In this document: in pieces, positions 9,332-21,100 of the stretch
How the letters are laid out: every line of letters starts with the position of its first letter
Position numbering within the stretch: the first letter of the stretch is position 1
DNA from: Nitzschia sp. DOCU1
Taxonomy: Eukaryota; Bacillariophyta; Bacillariophyceae; Bacillariales; Bacillariaceae
NCBI GenBank assembly: GCA_951394045.1
Contig: OX595985.1
Coordinates: 3,720,001-3,784,000 of the forward strand
Reading direction: 5' to 3'
DNA length: 64,000 nt
Notes under the pieces: generated by a model
What the model was told of the DNA's origin: nothing
Database searches by the model: none
The model's input: only the letters and a program-made list of their open reading frames with translations
Translations under genes and position numbers: made by a program

Positions 9332-10825
9332 ATGGCTGCTGCTGTCGCTTTTCGTAATCACCTTGAGGCCACCCTTGGTTTTGATGGGACCCAGTCCACG
9401 GCTGTCACCGACCAAGGTTTTGATGACCCTGAGGAGTTTCGCCAACTGACCGATGATGATGTTGATCGTTTGTGTGCTACCATTCGTCGTCCTGGGGGAC
9501 AGGTTGGTGGCAACCCCAATCCCGGGGTCCTCATTGGCCAGAACCATGCTTTGCGTTTGAAACAACTTGCCTATTATCTTCGTTATTTGTATGCTGTTGG
9601 TCGCCCTTGGAACGCTGCTGCTGCAACTCGTAACGTTTTGAGAACCTTGTGGCAGTACAAGCTGCAGATTGATGAGGTGATTGCTGCCGGGAATCCCGAC
9701 TTCCCCGAAAAGTTCACTACTTCCAAGAAAGCGCGTGAAACTATCGAAAACATGGAAGCGTGGGTCCACTCGTCTTACGGCTTGGAGAGACTTCCATTGG
9801 CTTACCTCGTTCGTACCGTTGTCGATGTTCCGGATCCCGCAAATGACCCGCTTGGATATGGCCAGCCCTCATTCCACGAGGAGCTTATTTGTCGTGTGTC
9901 TCACAACGGGGCTGTTTATGCTGCGAACAATGAGAAACTATGGCTCATGGTCCGCCATGTTACTCATGGGACCGAGGCGTGGTCTTTCGTGAAAGGCAAT
10001 GCCTCGACCAAGAATGGTCGGGCTGCTTACCATGCCATCAAGTCCCAGTATACTGGGGCAAGCCACGTTAATCAATTGAAATTGGAAGCTGATCGTGTTA
10101 TCGCCACAACGTTCTGGAACGGTAAAGCACGCAACTTTACCTGGCAGGGCTTCGTTGCTCGTTTAACTTCTGCCTTCACCGATTTGGCTGACCATGGTGA
10201 GGCTAGGAGTGAAAACTCCAAAGTTCGTACTCTCCTGGATGCTATCAGCGATCCGAAGCTCCAGGTCGCAAAAGGATTAATTGCTGGGGATGATCGTCGC
10301 TCGAACGACTATCAGCTTGCCGTTGATTTCTTGGGCGGGCAACTCGCTGCCAATGAATCGTCGGCTTCGCGTAACCCCTTGCCTCGTAATATTTCGTCCG
10401 TGACACAAAATGATAATTCAGGCCGTGGAGGTGGCCGAGGATACAATGCCTCAGGAAGAGGCGGAAGAGGGAGCAGGAATCAGGGGAGAGGCCGTGGCGG
10501 GGGGCGCGGTCGCGGAGGTCGTGGTCGTGGCGGCGGCGGTCGCTTCTCTGAATCAGGACACCTGCTGAACAACGGGTCGTACCCTCCAACTATCTGGGCT
10601 ACTTTTACCAGGGAGGAACGAGACTATGTGAATGAACAGCGTGCCCGTAATCGTGAAAGAAATGTTTCTTCTACCCAATCTTCCGGTGGAACTACTTTTA
10701 CCTCGAATCAGAATGAAGCATCGACCACCCCAGCGACGAACAATAATAATAACAACAACAACATGGGGGACAATATGACCAGGCGAAATAATAATGGAAA
10801 TCGAAACAATGGTGGGAGCAACTGA
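9332..10825 (+). CDS. Gag of Copia B1, RGG-box type, 497 aa
   Basis: Starts at ATG 9332 (MAAAVAFRNHLEATLG) and ends at TGA 10823-10825. The globular N-terminal two thirds has no clear motif. Residues about 364-406 are rich in RGG and GRG repeats, an RNA-binding type of sequence, and a tract of eight Asn lies near 470-477. There is no CCHC zinc knuckle, so RNA packaging probably relies on the RGG region. The stop is followed by CTAGG, giving TGA CTA G, and the same frame stays open into pol, so Gag-Pol is likely made by stop-codon readthrough. Compared with other copies this one has Cys at one otherwise Arg position (LICRVSH near 9890). Confidence 0.9.
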   Translation: MAAAVAFRNHLEATLGFDGTQSTAVTDQGFDDPEEFRQLTDDDVDRLCATIRRPGGQVGGNPNPGVLIGQNHALRLKQLAYYLRYLYAVGRPWNAAAATRNVLRTLWQYKLQIDEVIAAGNPDFPEKFTTSKKARETIENMEAWVHSSYGLERLPLAYLVRTVVDVPDPANDPLGYGQPSFHEELICRVSHNGAVYAANNEKLWLMVRHVTHGTEAWSFVKGNASTKNGRAAYHAIKSQYTGASHVNQLKLEADRVIATTFWNGKARNFTWQGFVARLTSAFTDLADHGEARSENSKVRTLLDAISDPKLQVAKGLIAGDDRRSNDYQLAVDFLGGQLAANESSASRNPLPRNISSVTQNDNSGRGGGRGYNASGRGGRGSRNQGRGRGGGRGRGGRGRGGGGRFSESGHLLNNGSYPPTIWATFTREERDYVNEQRARNRERNVSSTQSSGGTTFTSNQNEASTTPATNNNNNNNNMGDNMTRRNNNGNRNNGGSN

Positions 10826-13800
10826 CTAGGAAGAAGAGCTGCATCCTTGCACCGGATTGCATCGTCGTCGTCTGGAGCTGTGGTTCAGGTGTGGAGATGT
10901 GAGCTCGATTCTCATGCGGATACTTGCGCTTTCTCTGAGAGCGGATGTTATGTGTTATATGTCTACCAATATGATATTGAGGTGAATGGGTTTCATGCTT
11001 CGATGGGCCCAATTTCAAAAGTTCGCGAGTGTTTGGTCGCTGTTGCGTACGACTGCCCTCTCACCTATCAAACTTTTATTTTGTTGTTTGACCATGTTTT
11101 GGTCGTTCCGGGTATGGGTTGCCATCTGCTATGCCCGGATCAATTGCGAGAAAACCAGCTGATTGTTAATGATGTCCCGTTGTTGAGGATTCCGTCGGCT
11201 CAGCGAAAGTCAACGGACCATTGTATCATTGAGGGGACTGCTGACCTGCGGATCCCTCTGCAGTATGACAAACCCTTTTCGTTCTTTCCGTGCAGAAAGC
11301 CCTCGAGAGAAGAGGCCACCGATCCGGTGAACAATATTCATGTTCGAATGACGAGTGAATTAGAATGGAAACCGTCCGATCCTCATTGCAACAATGCAGA
11401 GGAACACCTGCGACAAACGGTCGGCGGTAACAATTTTCACAATCTCGACTCTGTCGTGGCGAAGCGTCTTGTGTCGGCTTTCAATGTTGCGTCAATGATA
11501 CAAAATCAGGCTCTTTCGGCATTCCTAGGGAACAAAGTTTCAGCTACCTTATCGGGAGTGAAGACCACTGCAAAAACTACGTTGGTTAAAGCAGATTCCC
11601 TGGCCCGTCGTTGGAGAATCTCGATTGAAGCCGCGCAACGAACGCTTAACAAAACGACTCAACATGCCGTCAGAGACTGGAGCAAGGTCTCAGGGGACCG
11701 TTTATTTCGGCCCTCCCATTATCAGCTCCGGTATCCAAGGTTGAAATGTGCTATGTATACCGACACGAAGTTTGGTCCCTGCACATCGCTTGAGGGGACT
11801 ACTTGCCTCCAAGTTTATGCTACGACATTTCAATGGTGCCGAGCTTTCCCGTTGTGACAAGAAAAAGATGCTCATACATCGCTGGATAAATTATTTCGTG
11901 CATTCGGATTTCCTGAAGCGATTATTCCGGATTCGGCTACTACGTTAACGCAAGGAGAATTCTTGAGGCGCTGTCAAAAGGCGCAGGTTCCTATTTATCC
12001 GGTGGAGCCTTACATGCATAACCAAGCAAGAGCGGAGGACACGATTCGGGAAGTTACCCGATTGTATGAGAGGACGATGACCTCACGTAACGTACCAGCT
12101 GTATTGTGGGACAGATGCTTTATGACTTGTTGCGAACAACGTTCTCACACTGTTTTGAACCACCCCGAGCAAGAAGGCGAATGCGCCACTACGATTATTA
12201 CAGGTAATACTGCAGATATTTCACATCTCGTGGACTTTGCGTTCTACGATTGGTGTTGGTCTCGGTCGCCGGCAGAATCAACCCAACCGAAAAAGCAGCT
12301 CACTCGCTGGCTTGGCCCAAGCTTTGAAGTTGGAGACGAGCTCTGCTTCGCCGTGCTGACCTCGAAGGGGACAATTTTGCACCGTACTTCAGTCATTCCG
12401 CTGTTGCCCGAGGAGCATCGCTCCGAAGTTGAGTTTGATGATGGTCATGTTGAAGCGTACAATGCTAACCAGATCGCGGAAGCAATTTATGCCACAGTTG
12501 ATGATGAAGGCTACACCGTCATGCATTTGAAAGAGTTCGCCGACCACAAGCATGATGGGAGTGCCTTGTCGAAAGATGATGCTTGGATTGAGCGTCATGG
12601 CCAGAGAATACCCAAGAGGACAACGAAAGGATGGAAAGTTTGTGCCGAAATGGTCAATGGATCAACTGAATGGCTCTCGCTGAAGGATGCGAAAGAGGGC
12701 TATCCAGTGCAACTGGCGGAGTATGCTGTCGCAAATAAACTTGTTGAAGAACCGGTGTTTGTTTGGTGGGTTCCCTATACTCTACGAAAACGTGATCGGA
12801 TTTTGAAAGCAGTCAAACGTCGCGCGATTCGTCGCAAAAATGAGAAATTTGGAATCGAAGTCCCGGGGCCCATGGACGTGGCCCGGGCACGAGCTATTGA
12901 TGCTGAAACCGGTACTGACCTGTGGGAGAAGGCAATGGCCAAGGAAGTTAAAACTGTGCTGCCTGCCTTAAAAGTCCTTGAAGACAGTGAACAACCACCA
13001 GTAGGGTCGCAGCAGATCGACCTGATGATTATTTTTGATGTTAAAATGGATCTGACAAGAAAGGCCCGGATCTGCGCAAGAGGCGATCAGACCGAGGCGC
13101 CGTCATCAATTACATATGCGTCGGTTGTGACGCGGGAAAGTATCCGAATAGCATTCCTTATTGCCGCTTTGAATGGTCTTAACATTTTGTCTGCCGATAT
13201 CGCAGGAGCTTACTTGCATGCGCCTTGCGCAGAAAAGGTTCACACAATCCTAGGTCCGGAGTTTGGCTCTCTCCAGGGTCGGAGAGCTGTGATCATTAAG
13301 GCACTCTATGGATTATCGTCCGCAGGATTTTCATGGAGGTCTCATTGTGCAAAGGTTTTGAGGGAGGAATTGCAATTTATTCCATGCCGTGCTGATATGG
13401 ATGTTTGGCGTCGTGAGGCGTTGCACCCGAACGGTGAAAAATATTATGAGTATTTACTTGTGTATACTGACGACTTGCTGTGTGTCTCTCACGATCCAAA
13501 GTCAATCCTGAACGATCTTAATGATCGGTTCCTATTGAAACCAGAGTCAGTGGGAGAGCCAACATCCTATCTAGGAGCCTCAATCTCCAAATATTGGATT
13601 GACGGTGATGCTAATTTTAAATGGGCTATCGGTTCAGAGGAGTACGTGAAAGAAGCAATCCGCGTGATCCAATTACGGATCGATGGGACCCTGAAGAATA
13701 AGGTCAGCTCTGTACTACCGAATGGCTACAGACCAGAGCTGGATTCGTCGCCACTACTGAATGACGACGGTGTATCATTTTACATGCAATGTATTGGAAT

Positions 13801-14530
13801 TTTGCGTTGGATTGTTGAGTTGGGGAGAATTGACATCTGCGGAGAGGTTTCGATGCTGTCAGCGTATAATGCGTGCCCGAGGAAAGGGCATCTGGATGCG
13901 GTGCTACACATTTTTGCATATTTGAAGTCTCATGATCGATCAAAACTTGTTATGGATGACGCCTACATGGAGTGGGAAGAGTTACCCAAATGCGATTGGT
14001 CGGAATTCTATCCGTGGGCTAAAGATGAATGGCCGCCGGACACACCAAAACCATTAGGAAAACCAGTGGTAATTACTATGTTCGTTGATGCTTCGCATGC
14101 TGCTAACCTTGTTACTCGACAGTCGCGCACAGGTGTGTTGATTTTCTTGAACAGAGCGCCAATTGTTTGGTACTCAAAGAAACAGAACAGTGTTGAAACA
14201 AGTTCGTTTGGCTCCGAGTTCATGGCTTTAAAAACCGGAGTTGAGTTGTTGGAAGCATTGCGCTACAAGCTGAGAATGATGGGCATCCCTATTGAGGGCT
14301 ATGCCAATGTTAGAGTTGACAACATGTCCGTCGTGAAGAATACAAGCGTTCCCGAATCGATGCTGAAGAAGAAGTCGAATTCCATTGCGTATCACTACGT
14401 TCGTTCAAAGGCTGCGGCCGATATCATTCGTATTGGGTATGAGTCTACACAATCGAACCTGGCTGATATGCTGACCAAGATTCAAACTGGACCGGAGAGA
14501 AAGAGATTATGTTCGAAGGTTATGTTTTAG
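10826..14530 (+). pseudogene. Pol of Copia B1 (protease, integrase, RT, RNase H) with one TGA and a 378-bp deletion
   Basis: In frame with gag after its TGA and without an ATG of its own near the start. Order: protease with LDSHADTC (near 10900); integrase with TDTKFG (near 11760), IPDSATT (near 11925) and E in QARAED (near 12034), a D...D-35-E spacing; RT with VYTDDLL (near 13465); RNase H with FVDASHA (near 14079), GSEFMAL, RVDNMS and LADMLTK. A typical integrase HHCC zinc finger is not visible. TGA at 11855-11857 stands where copies B3 and B5 have CGA. Between HRSE and VEFDDG (near 12428) 126 residues present in B3 are missing without loss of frame. About 155 bases follow to the 3' LTR, ending in GAGGGGAC, a likely polypurine tract. 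Confidence 0.88.
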
Positions 14531-14685
14531 GTTGATGTCGAAGATGCGTTTGGCTCCGCAGGGTGGCAGTGACCTTTCGCGAGGGATCTGTTGGAGTTAG
14601 ACGTCCATCCAAAGAGGTGGTAACCCTTAGGCAAGAGATGACAATGCCATCGGATCATATAGTATCCGAGTAGCATTGAGGGGAC

Positions 14686-14851
14686 CGTTAATTCCCCGTG
14701 ATAGTCACCAAGATTAGGGACTCAGGCGGGACTGGAAATGCCCGCGATATAAAGTAAGGTCACAATTTTGTTTCGTCCAATTGTTGAATCACCATCCATC
14801 GTATCGTGTGTTTGTGCTTGAATCGTCCGCCACTCCTTGCTAGATTTAATG
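14686..14851 (+). repeat. 3' LTR of B1
   Basis: Same 166-bp sequence as the 5' LTR as far as I can compare by eye, which indicates recent insertion or later homogenisation. It is followed by target duplication GATG and the continuation of element A. Confidence 0.9.
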
Positions 14852-16046
14852 GATGTATATGGCTACATGGAGTCCATGGGCCCCACGAGAAACGTACCAC
14901 TTGGCCAAGGGGCAACCGCATGGGACGATCCAAAATCAGGGCTCACGTTCATCATTGTCATCAATGAGGGTCTCTGTTATGGCACGAGCATTGATCACAG
15001 CCTGATTCAGCCCAACCAATTACGGTCTTTTGGGGTCCCTGTCTGGGACAATCCATTTGATCCCAGTCAAGGGCTCAGCATTGAATTGAATAATGACCTA
15101 CAGGTACCGTTGGAAATGTCAGGAACTAAGGCACAATTCAAGACCCGTCATCCCACGGAAGAAGAGTTGAATACCTGCAAGTGGATTTACGTGACGAGTG
15201 ACCTCCCATGGGATCCGCAAACAGTGAAGTTACAAGGAGTCGAATCTCATGTGACAGCGCTTCATCGCACTAATGAACCTTTTGTTGAGTACCTTGATTA
15301 ATCCTCAGACTACGCCTTACTCCATTCCATTGACCCCTCGTTTGTAAGATTGAAAGAAGGGGTTGCAAGGCACATCAAGGCAGCATATTCGCATGATTCA
15401 GACGTCCCTGCTCGTCGCACATTCGTTTCAACGGATAGGCATACGCAGGTGACTGCAGATCGGCTAGCAGAACGCTTTGGAATCAGTCCGGCGCGAGCAA
15501 AAGCGACACTGAGAGTAACCACTCAAAGGGGGACTCGTTCTGCAATTTTACCCCTAGCACGACGCTACAGGGCCGACCGGTATTATCATCTGAGACGGCT
15601 AAATTGCAGGATGGCCATGGATACCCTCTATGGCCCTGTCAAGTCCTTAAACTCAAGTATTGCTTCTCAGTTATTCACTCACAAGTCAGGTTTCAACGCA
15701 GCCTACCATATGAGCCGAGTAAATGGGGAACAAGTTGGCAACGCCTTGAAGGATTTTATCAATGAGTACGGCGCCCCAGACCATCTTACATTTGATGGAG
15801 CGATGGTTCAAATTGGGTCAAGGATGCCTTTCCAGCAAACTCTTCACAAGGCAGACATTAAATATCATGTGTCATCTCCAAGGTCGCCTAATGAAAATCC
15901 AGCAGAAGCGGCAATCCGTGAAGTCAAGAAACGATGGTACCGCCTGAAGAGTAAGAAGTCAGTCCCTGATCGTTTGTGGGACTTTGGCATCTCATATGTA
16001 TGCGAGACGGGCAATGTCGTGGCCAGTGGCTCCCAATATGCCAAAG
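14852..16046 (+). pseudogene. Copia element A, protease-integrase fragment, copy 1
   Basis: Continues the A protease frame from 8679 (DVYGYMESMG). A TAA at 15299-15301 breaks it; the same frame then continues into an integrase core with AMDTLY (near 15620), TFDGAM (near 15790) and NENPAEAAIREVKKRW (near 15890), the D, D and E of a retroviral-type integrase that joins cDNA to the genome. It is cut at 16046 by B2 at AAAG. The 1195-bp piece recurs at 22219-23413 and, shortened, at 23580-24129, with no difference I could find. The next missing part of A is resumed at 37436. Confidence 0.85.
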
Positions 16047-16698
16047 CGTTAATTCCCCGTGATAGTCACCAAGATTAGGGACTCAGGCGGGACTGGAAAT
16101 GCCCGCGATATAAAGTAAGGTCACAATTTTGTTTCGTCCAATTGTTGAATCACCATCCATCGTATCGTGTGTTTGTGCTTGAATCGTCCGCCACTCCTTG
16201 CTAGATTTAATGGTTTATCAGACCCACAGTCTCCGTACAGCCTGGGAAGGCTACGACAATATCTGTTTCTCCATAAAGATGATGAGGAGATTCGGCGCAA
16301 AGAGGCAAAAAGGAAAGCCCATGGTCGTCGCTTCGTGTTTTGCATCCGACGCGGCAAAACTGGCAATCATGCTGCCATGCTCGCATACGGGCTGGTATGC
16401 GCGCGCCAACTAGGTGGACGCACCTAAATACAAACCCTGCGTTCGGGGGTTAACGGCACGGGTATTTAAGAGAGAAAAATGTGCAATGCACGAAGTATAC
16501 CCTTTTAAGCAACCTTGTGGAGCGCATCGCCTGATCAGCGATGGTCGTTAGCACATGGTACCTGCGGTCTTGCTCGACAGAATGTGTGACTGAGCAAAGT
16601 GATGTGCCGATTTCACCAATGCTGGAAAAATCCTCCAAAAAGATATCAAAAGGATCTTTCGTTACCGTACCCTCGTACCACGTTCGTTTCTGATCAAC

Positions 16699-18192
16699 AT
16701 GGCTGCTGCTGTCGCTTTTCGTAATCACCTTGAGGCCACCCTTGGTTTTGATGGGACCCAGTCCACGGCTGTCACCGACCAAGGTTTTGATGACCCTGAG
16801 GAGTTTCGCCAACTGACCGATGATGATGTTGATCGTTTGTGTGCTACCATTCGTCGTCCTGGGGGACAGGTTGGTGGCAACCCCAATCCCGGGGTCCTCA
16901 TTGGCCAGAACCATGCTTTGCGTTTGAAACAACTTGCCTATTATCTTCGTTATTTGTATGCTGTTGGTCGCCCTTGGAACGCTGCTGCTGCAACTCGTAA
17001 CGTTTTGAGAACCTTGTGGCAGTACAAGCTGCAGATTGATGAGGTGATTGCTGCAGGGAATCCCGACTTCCCCGAAAAGTTCACTACTTCCAAGAAAGCG
17101 CGTGAAACTATCGAAAACATGGAAGCGTGGGTCCACTCGTCTTACGGCTTGGAGAGACTTCCATTGGCTTACCTCGTTCGTACCGTTGTCGATGTTCCGG
17201 ATCCCGCAAATGACCCGTTTGGATATGGCCAGCCCTCATTCCACGAGGAGCTTATTCGTCGTGCGTCTCACAACGGGGCTGTTTATGCTGCCAACAATGA
17301 GAAACTATGGCTCATGGTCCGCCATGTTACTCATGGGACCGAGGCGTGGTCTTTCGTGAAAGGCAATGCCTCGACCAAGAATGGTCGGGCCACTTACCAT
17401 GCCATCAAGTCCCAGTATACTGGGGCAAGCCACGTTAATCAATTGAAATTGGAAGCTGATCGTGTTATCGCCACAACGTTCTGGAACGGTAAAGCACGCA
17501 ACTTTACCTGGCAGGGCTTCGTTGCTCGTTTAACTTCTGCCTTCACCGATTTGGCTGACCATGGTGAGGCTAGGAGTGAAAACTCCAAAGTTCGTACTCT
17601 CCTGGATGCTATCAGCGATCCGAAGCTCCAGGTCGCAAAAGGATTAATTGCTGGGGATGATCGTCGCTCGAACGACTATCAGCTTGCCGTTGATTTCTTG
17701 GGCGGGCAACTCGCTGCCAATGAATCGTCGGCTTCGCGTAACCCCTTGCCTCGTAATATTTCGTCCGTGACACAAAATGATAATTCAGGCCGTGGAGGTG
17801 GCCGAGGATACAATGCCTCAGGAAGAGGCGGAAGAGGGAGCAGGAATCAGGGGAGAGGCCGTGGCGGGGGGCGCGGTCGCGGAGGTCGTGGTCGTGGCGG
17901 CGGCGGTCGCTTCTCTGAATCAGGACACCTGCTGAACAACGGGTCGTACCCTCCAACTATCTGGGCTACTTTTACCAGGGAGGAACGAGACTATGTGAAT
18001 GAACAGCGTGCCCGTAATCGTGAAAGAAATGTTTCTTCTACCCAATCTTCCGGTGGAACTACTTTTACCTCGAATCAGAATGAAGCATCGACCACCCCAG
18101 CGACGAACAATAATAATAACAACAACAACATGGGGGACAATATGACCAGGCGAAATAATAATGGAAATCGAAACAATGGTGGGAGCAACTGA
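16699..18192 (+). CDS. Gag of Copia B2, 497 aa
   Basis: Same length and design as the B1 Gag: globular N-terminal part, RGG/GRG-rich region, Asn tract, and a TGA CTA G ending that leads in frame into pol. It differs at a few residues only (for example Phe for Leu in DPFGYGQ near 17218, Arg for Cys near 17256, Thr for Ala near 17391). Intact from ATG to stop. Confidence 0.9.
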   Translation: MAAAVAFRNHLEATLGFDGTQSTAVTDQGFDDPEEFRQLTDDDVDRLCATIRRPGGQVGGNPNPGVLIGQNHALRLKQLAYYLRYLYAVGRPWNAAAATRNVLRTLWQYKLQIDEVIAAGNPDFPEKFTTSKKARETIENMEAWVHSSYGLERLPLAYLVRTVVDVPDPANDPFGYGQPSFHEELIRRASHNGAVYAANNEKLWLMVRHVTHGTEAWSFVKGNASTKNGRATYHAIKSQYTGASHVNQLKLEADRVIATTFWNGKARNFTWQGFVARLTSAFTDLADHGEARSENSKVRTLLDAISDPKLQVAKGLIAGDDRRSNDYQLAVDFLGGQLAANESSASRNPLPRNISSVTQNDNSGRGGGRGYNASGRGGRGSRNQGRGRGGGRGRGGRGRGGGGRFSESGHLLNNGSYPPTIWATFTREERDYVNEQRARNRERNVSSTQSSGGTTFTSNQNEASTTPATNNNNNNNNMGDNMTRRNNNGNRNNGGSN

Positions 18193-21100
18193 CTAGGAAG
18201 AAGAGCTGCATCCTTGCACCGGATTGCATCGTCGTCGTCTGGAGCTGTGGTTCAGGTGTGGAGATGTGAGCTCGATTCTCATGCGGATACTTGCGCTTTC
18301 TCTGAGAGCGGATGTTATGTGTTATATGTCTACCAATATGATATTGAGGTGAATGGGTTTCATGCTTCGATGGGCCCAATTTCAAAAGTTCGCGAGTGTT
18401 TGGTCGCTGTTGCGTACGACTGCCCTCTCACCTATCAAACTTTTATTTTGTTGTTTGACCATGTTTTGGTCGTTCCGGGTATGGGTTGCCATCTGCTATG
18501 CCCGGATCAATTGCGAGAAAACCAGCTGATTGTTAATGATGTCCCGTTGTTGAGGATTCCGTCGGCTCAGCGAAAGTCAACGGACCATTGTATCATTGAG
18601 GGGACTGCTGACCTGCGGATCCCTCTGCAGTATGACAAACCCTTTTCGTTCTTTCCGTGCAGAAAGCCCTCGAGAGAAGAGGCCACCGATCCGGTGAACA
18701 ATATTCATGTTCGAATGACGAGTGAATTAGAATGGAAACCGTCCGATCCTCATTGCAACAATGCAGAGGAACACCTGCGACAAACGGTCGGCGGTAACAA
18801 TTTTCACAATCTCGACTCTGTCGTGGCGAAGCGTCTTGTGTCGGCTTTCAATGTTGCGTCAATGATACAAAATCAGGCTCTTTCGGCATTCCTAGGGAAC
18901 AAAGTTTCAGCTACCTTATCGGGAGTGAAGACCACTGCAAAAACTACGTTGGTTAAAGCAGATTCCCTGGCCCGTCGTTGGAGAATCTCGATTGAAGCCG
19001 CGCAACGAACGCTTAACAAAACGACTCAACGTGCCGTCAGAGACTGGAGCAAGGTCTCAGGGGACCGTTTATTTCGGCCCTCCCATTATCAGCTCCGGTA
19101 TCCAAGGTTGAAATGTGCTATGTATACCGACACGAAGTTTGGTCCCTGCACATCGCTTGAGGGGACTACTTGCCTCCAAGTTTATGCTACGACATTTCAA
19201 TGGTGCCGAGCTTTCCCGTTGTGACAAGAAAAAGATGCTCATACATCGCTGGATAAATTATTTCGTGCATTCGGATTTCCTGAAGCGATTATTCCGGATT
19301 CGGCTACTACGTTAACGCAAGGAGAATTCTTGAGGCGCTGTCAAAAGGCGCAGGTTCCTATTTATCCGGTGGAGCCTTACATGCATAACCAAGCAAGAGC
19401 GGAGGACACGATTCGGGAAGTTACCCGATTGTATGAGAGGACGATGACCTCACGTAACGTACCAGCTGTATTGTGGGACAGATGCTTTATGACTTGTTGC
19501 GAACAACGTTCTCACACTGTTTTGAACCACCCCGAGCAAGAAGGCGAATGCGCCACTACGATTATTACAGGTAATACTGCAGATATTTCACATCTCGTGG
19601 ACTTTGCGTTCTACGATTGGTGTTGGTCTCGGTCGCCGGCAGAATCAACCCAACCGAAAAAGCAGCTCACTCGCTGGCTTGGCCCAAGCTTTGAAGTTGG
19701 AGACGAGCTCTGCTTCGCCGTGCTGACCTCGAAGGGGACAATTTTGCACCGTACTTCAGTCATTCCGCTGTTGCCCGAGGAGCATCGCTCCGAAGTTGAG
19801 TTTGATGATGGTCATGTTGAAGCGTACAATGCTAACCAGATCGCGGAAGCAATTTATGCCACAGTTGATGATGAAGGCTACACCGTCATGCATTTGAAAG
19901 AGTTCGCCGACCACAAGCATGATGGGAGTGCCTTGTCGAAAGATGATGCTTGGATTGAGCGTCATGGCCAGAGAATACCCAAGAGGACAACGAAAGGATG
20001 GAAAGTTTGTGCCGAAATGGTCAATGGATCAACTGAATGGCTCTCGCTGAAGGATGCGAAAGAGGGCTATCCAGTGCAACTGGCGGAGTATGCTGTCGCA
20101 AATAAACTTGTTGAAGAACCGGTGTTTGTTTGGTGGGTTCCCTATACTCTACGAAAACGTGATCGGATTTTGAAAGCAGTCAAACGTCGCGCGATTCGTC
20201 GCAAAAATGAGAAATTTGGAATCGAAGTCCCGGGGCCCATGGACGTGGCCCGGGCACGAGCTATTGATGCTGAAACCGGTACTGACCTGTGGGAGAAGGC
20301 AATGGCCAAGGAAGTTAAAACTGTGCTGCCTGCCTTAAAAGTCCTTGAAGACAGTGAACAACCACCAGTAGGGTCGCAGCAGATCGACCTGATGATTATT
20401 TTTGATGTTAAAATGGATCTGACAAGAAAGGCCCGGATCTGCGCAAGAGGCGATCAGACCGAGGCGCCGTCATCAATTACATATGCGTCGGTTGTGACGC
20501 GGGAAAGTATCCGAATAGCATTCCTTATTGCCGCTTTGAATGGTCTTAACATTTTGTCTGCCGATATCGCAGGAGCTTACTTGCATGCGCCTTGCGCAGA
20601 AAAGGTTCACACAATCCTAGGTCCGGAGTTTGGCTCTCTCCAGGGTCGGAGAGCTGTGATCATTAAGGCACTCTATGGATTATCGTCCGCAGGATTTTCA
20701 TGGAGGTCTCATTGTGCAAAGGTTTTGAGGGAGGAATTGCAATTTATTCCATGCCGTGCTGATATGGATGTTTGGCGTCGTGAGGCGTTGCACCCGAACG
20801 GCGAAAAATATTATGAGTATTTACTTGTGTATACTGACGACTTGCTGTGTGTCTCTCACGATCCAAAGTCAATACTGAACGATCTTAATGATCGGTTCCT
20901 ATTGAAACCAGAGTCAGTGGGAGAGCCAACATCCTATCTAGGAGCCTCAATCTCCAAATATTGGATTGACGGTGATGCTAATTTTAAATGGGCTATCGGT
21001 TCAGAGGAGTACGTGAAAGAAGCAATCCGCGTGATCCAATTACGGATCGATGGGACCCTGAAGAATAAGGTCAGCTCTGTACTACCGAATGGCTACAGAC

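Larger units (their letters stand above)
8680..14851 (+). mobile_element. Copia-type LTR retrotransposon B1, full length (6172 bp)
   Basis: Two 166-bp LTRs (8680-8845 and 14686-14851) flank a 5840-bp interior with gag and pol. The 4-bp target duplication GATG (8676-8679 and 14852-14855) sits in the protease of element A. The LTRs begin CGTTAATT and end ATTTAATG, so the ends are C...G with a short imperfect inverted repeat instead of the usual TG...CA. Pol order protease-integrase-RT-RNase H puts it in Ty1/copia. One nonsense codon in pol (11855-11857) and a 378-bp in-frame deletion before the RT probably make this copy non-autonomous. Confidence 0.92.

Noticed and set aside
9083..9769. 228-codon minus-strand frame overlapping B leader and gag, present in every B copy
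   Set aside because: It is antisense to gag, shows no family motif, and its conservation follows from the near identity of the copies.
10823..10825. UGA as selenocysteine or a reassigned sense codon
   Set aside because: No SECIS-like need or Cys homologue is evident, and other genes in the window end at TGA; readthrough explains the gag-pol stops and CpG decay the others.
11963..14530. Separate second pol gene in B1
   Set aside because: It is in the same frame as the upstream part and is separated only by a TGA that is CGA in other copies; it starts with TTG, not a real start.
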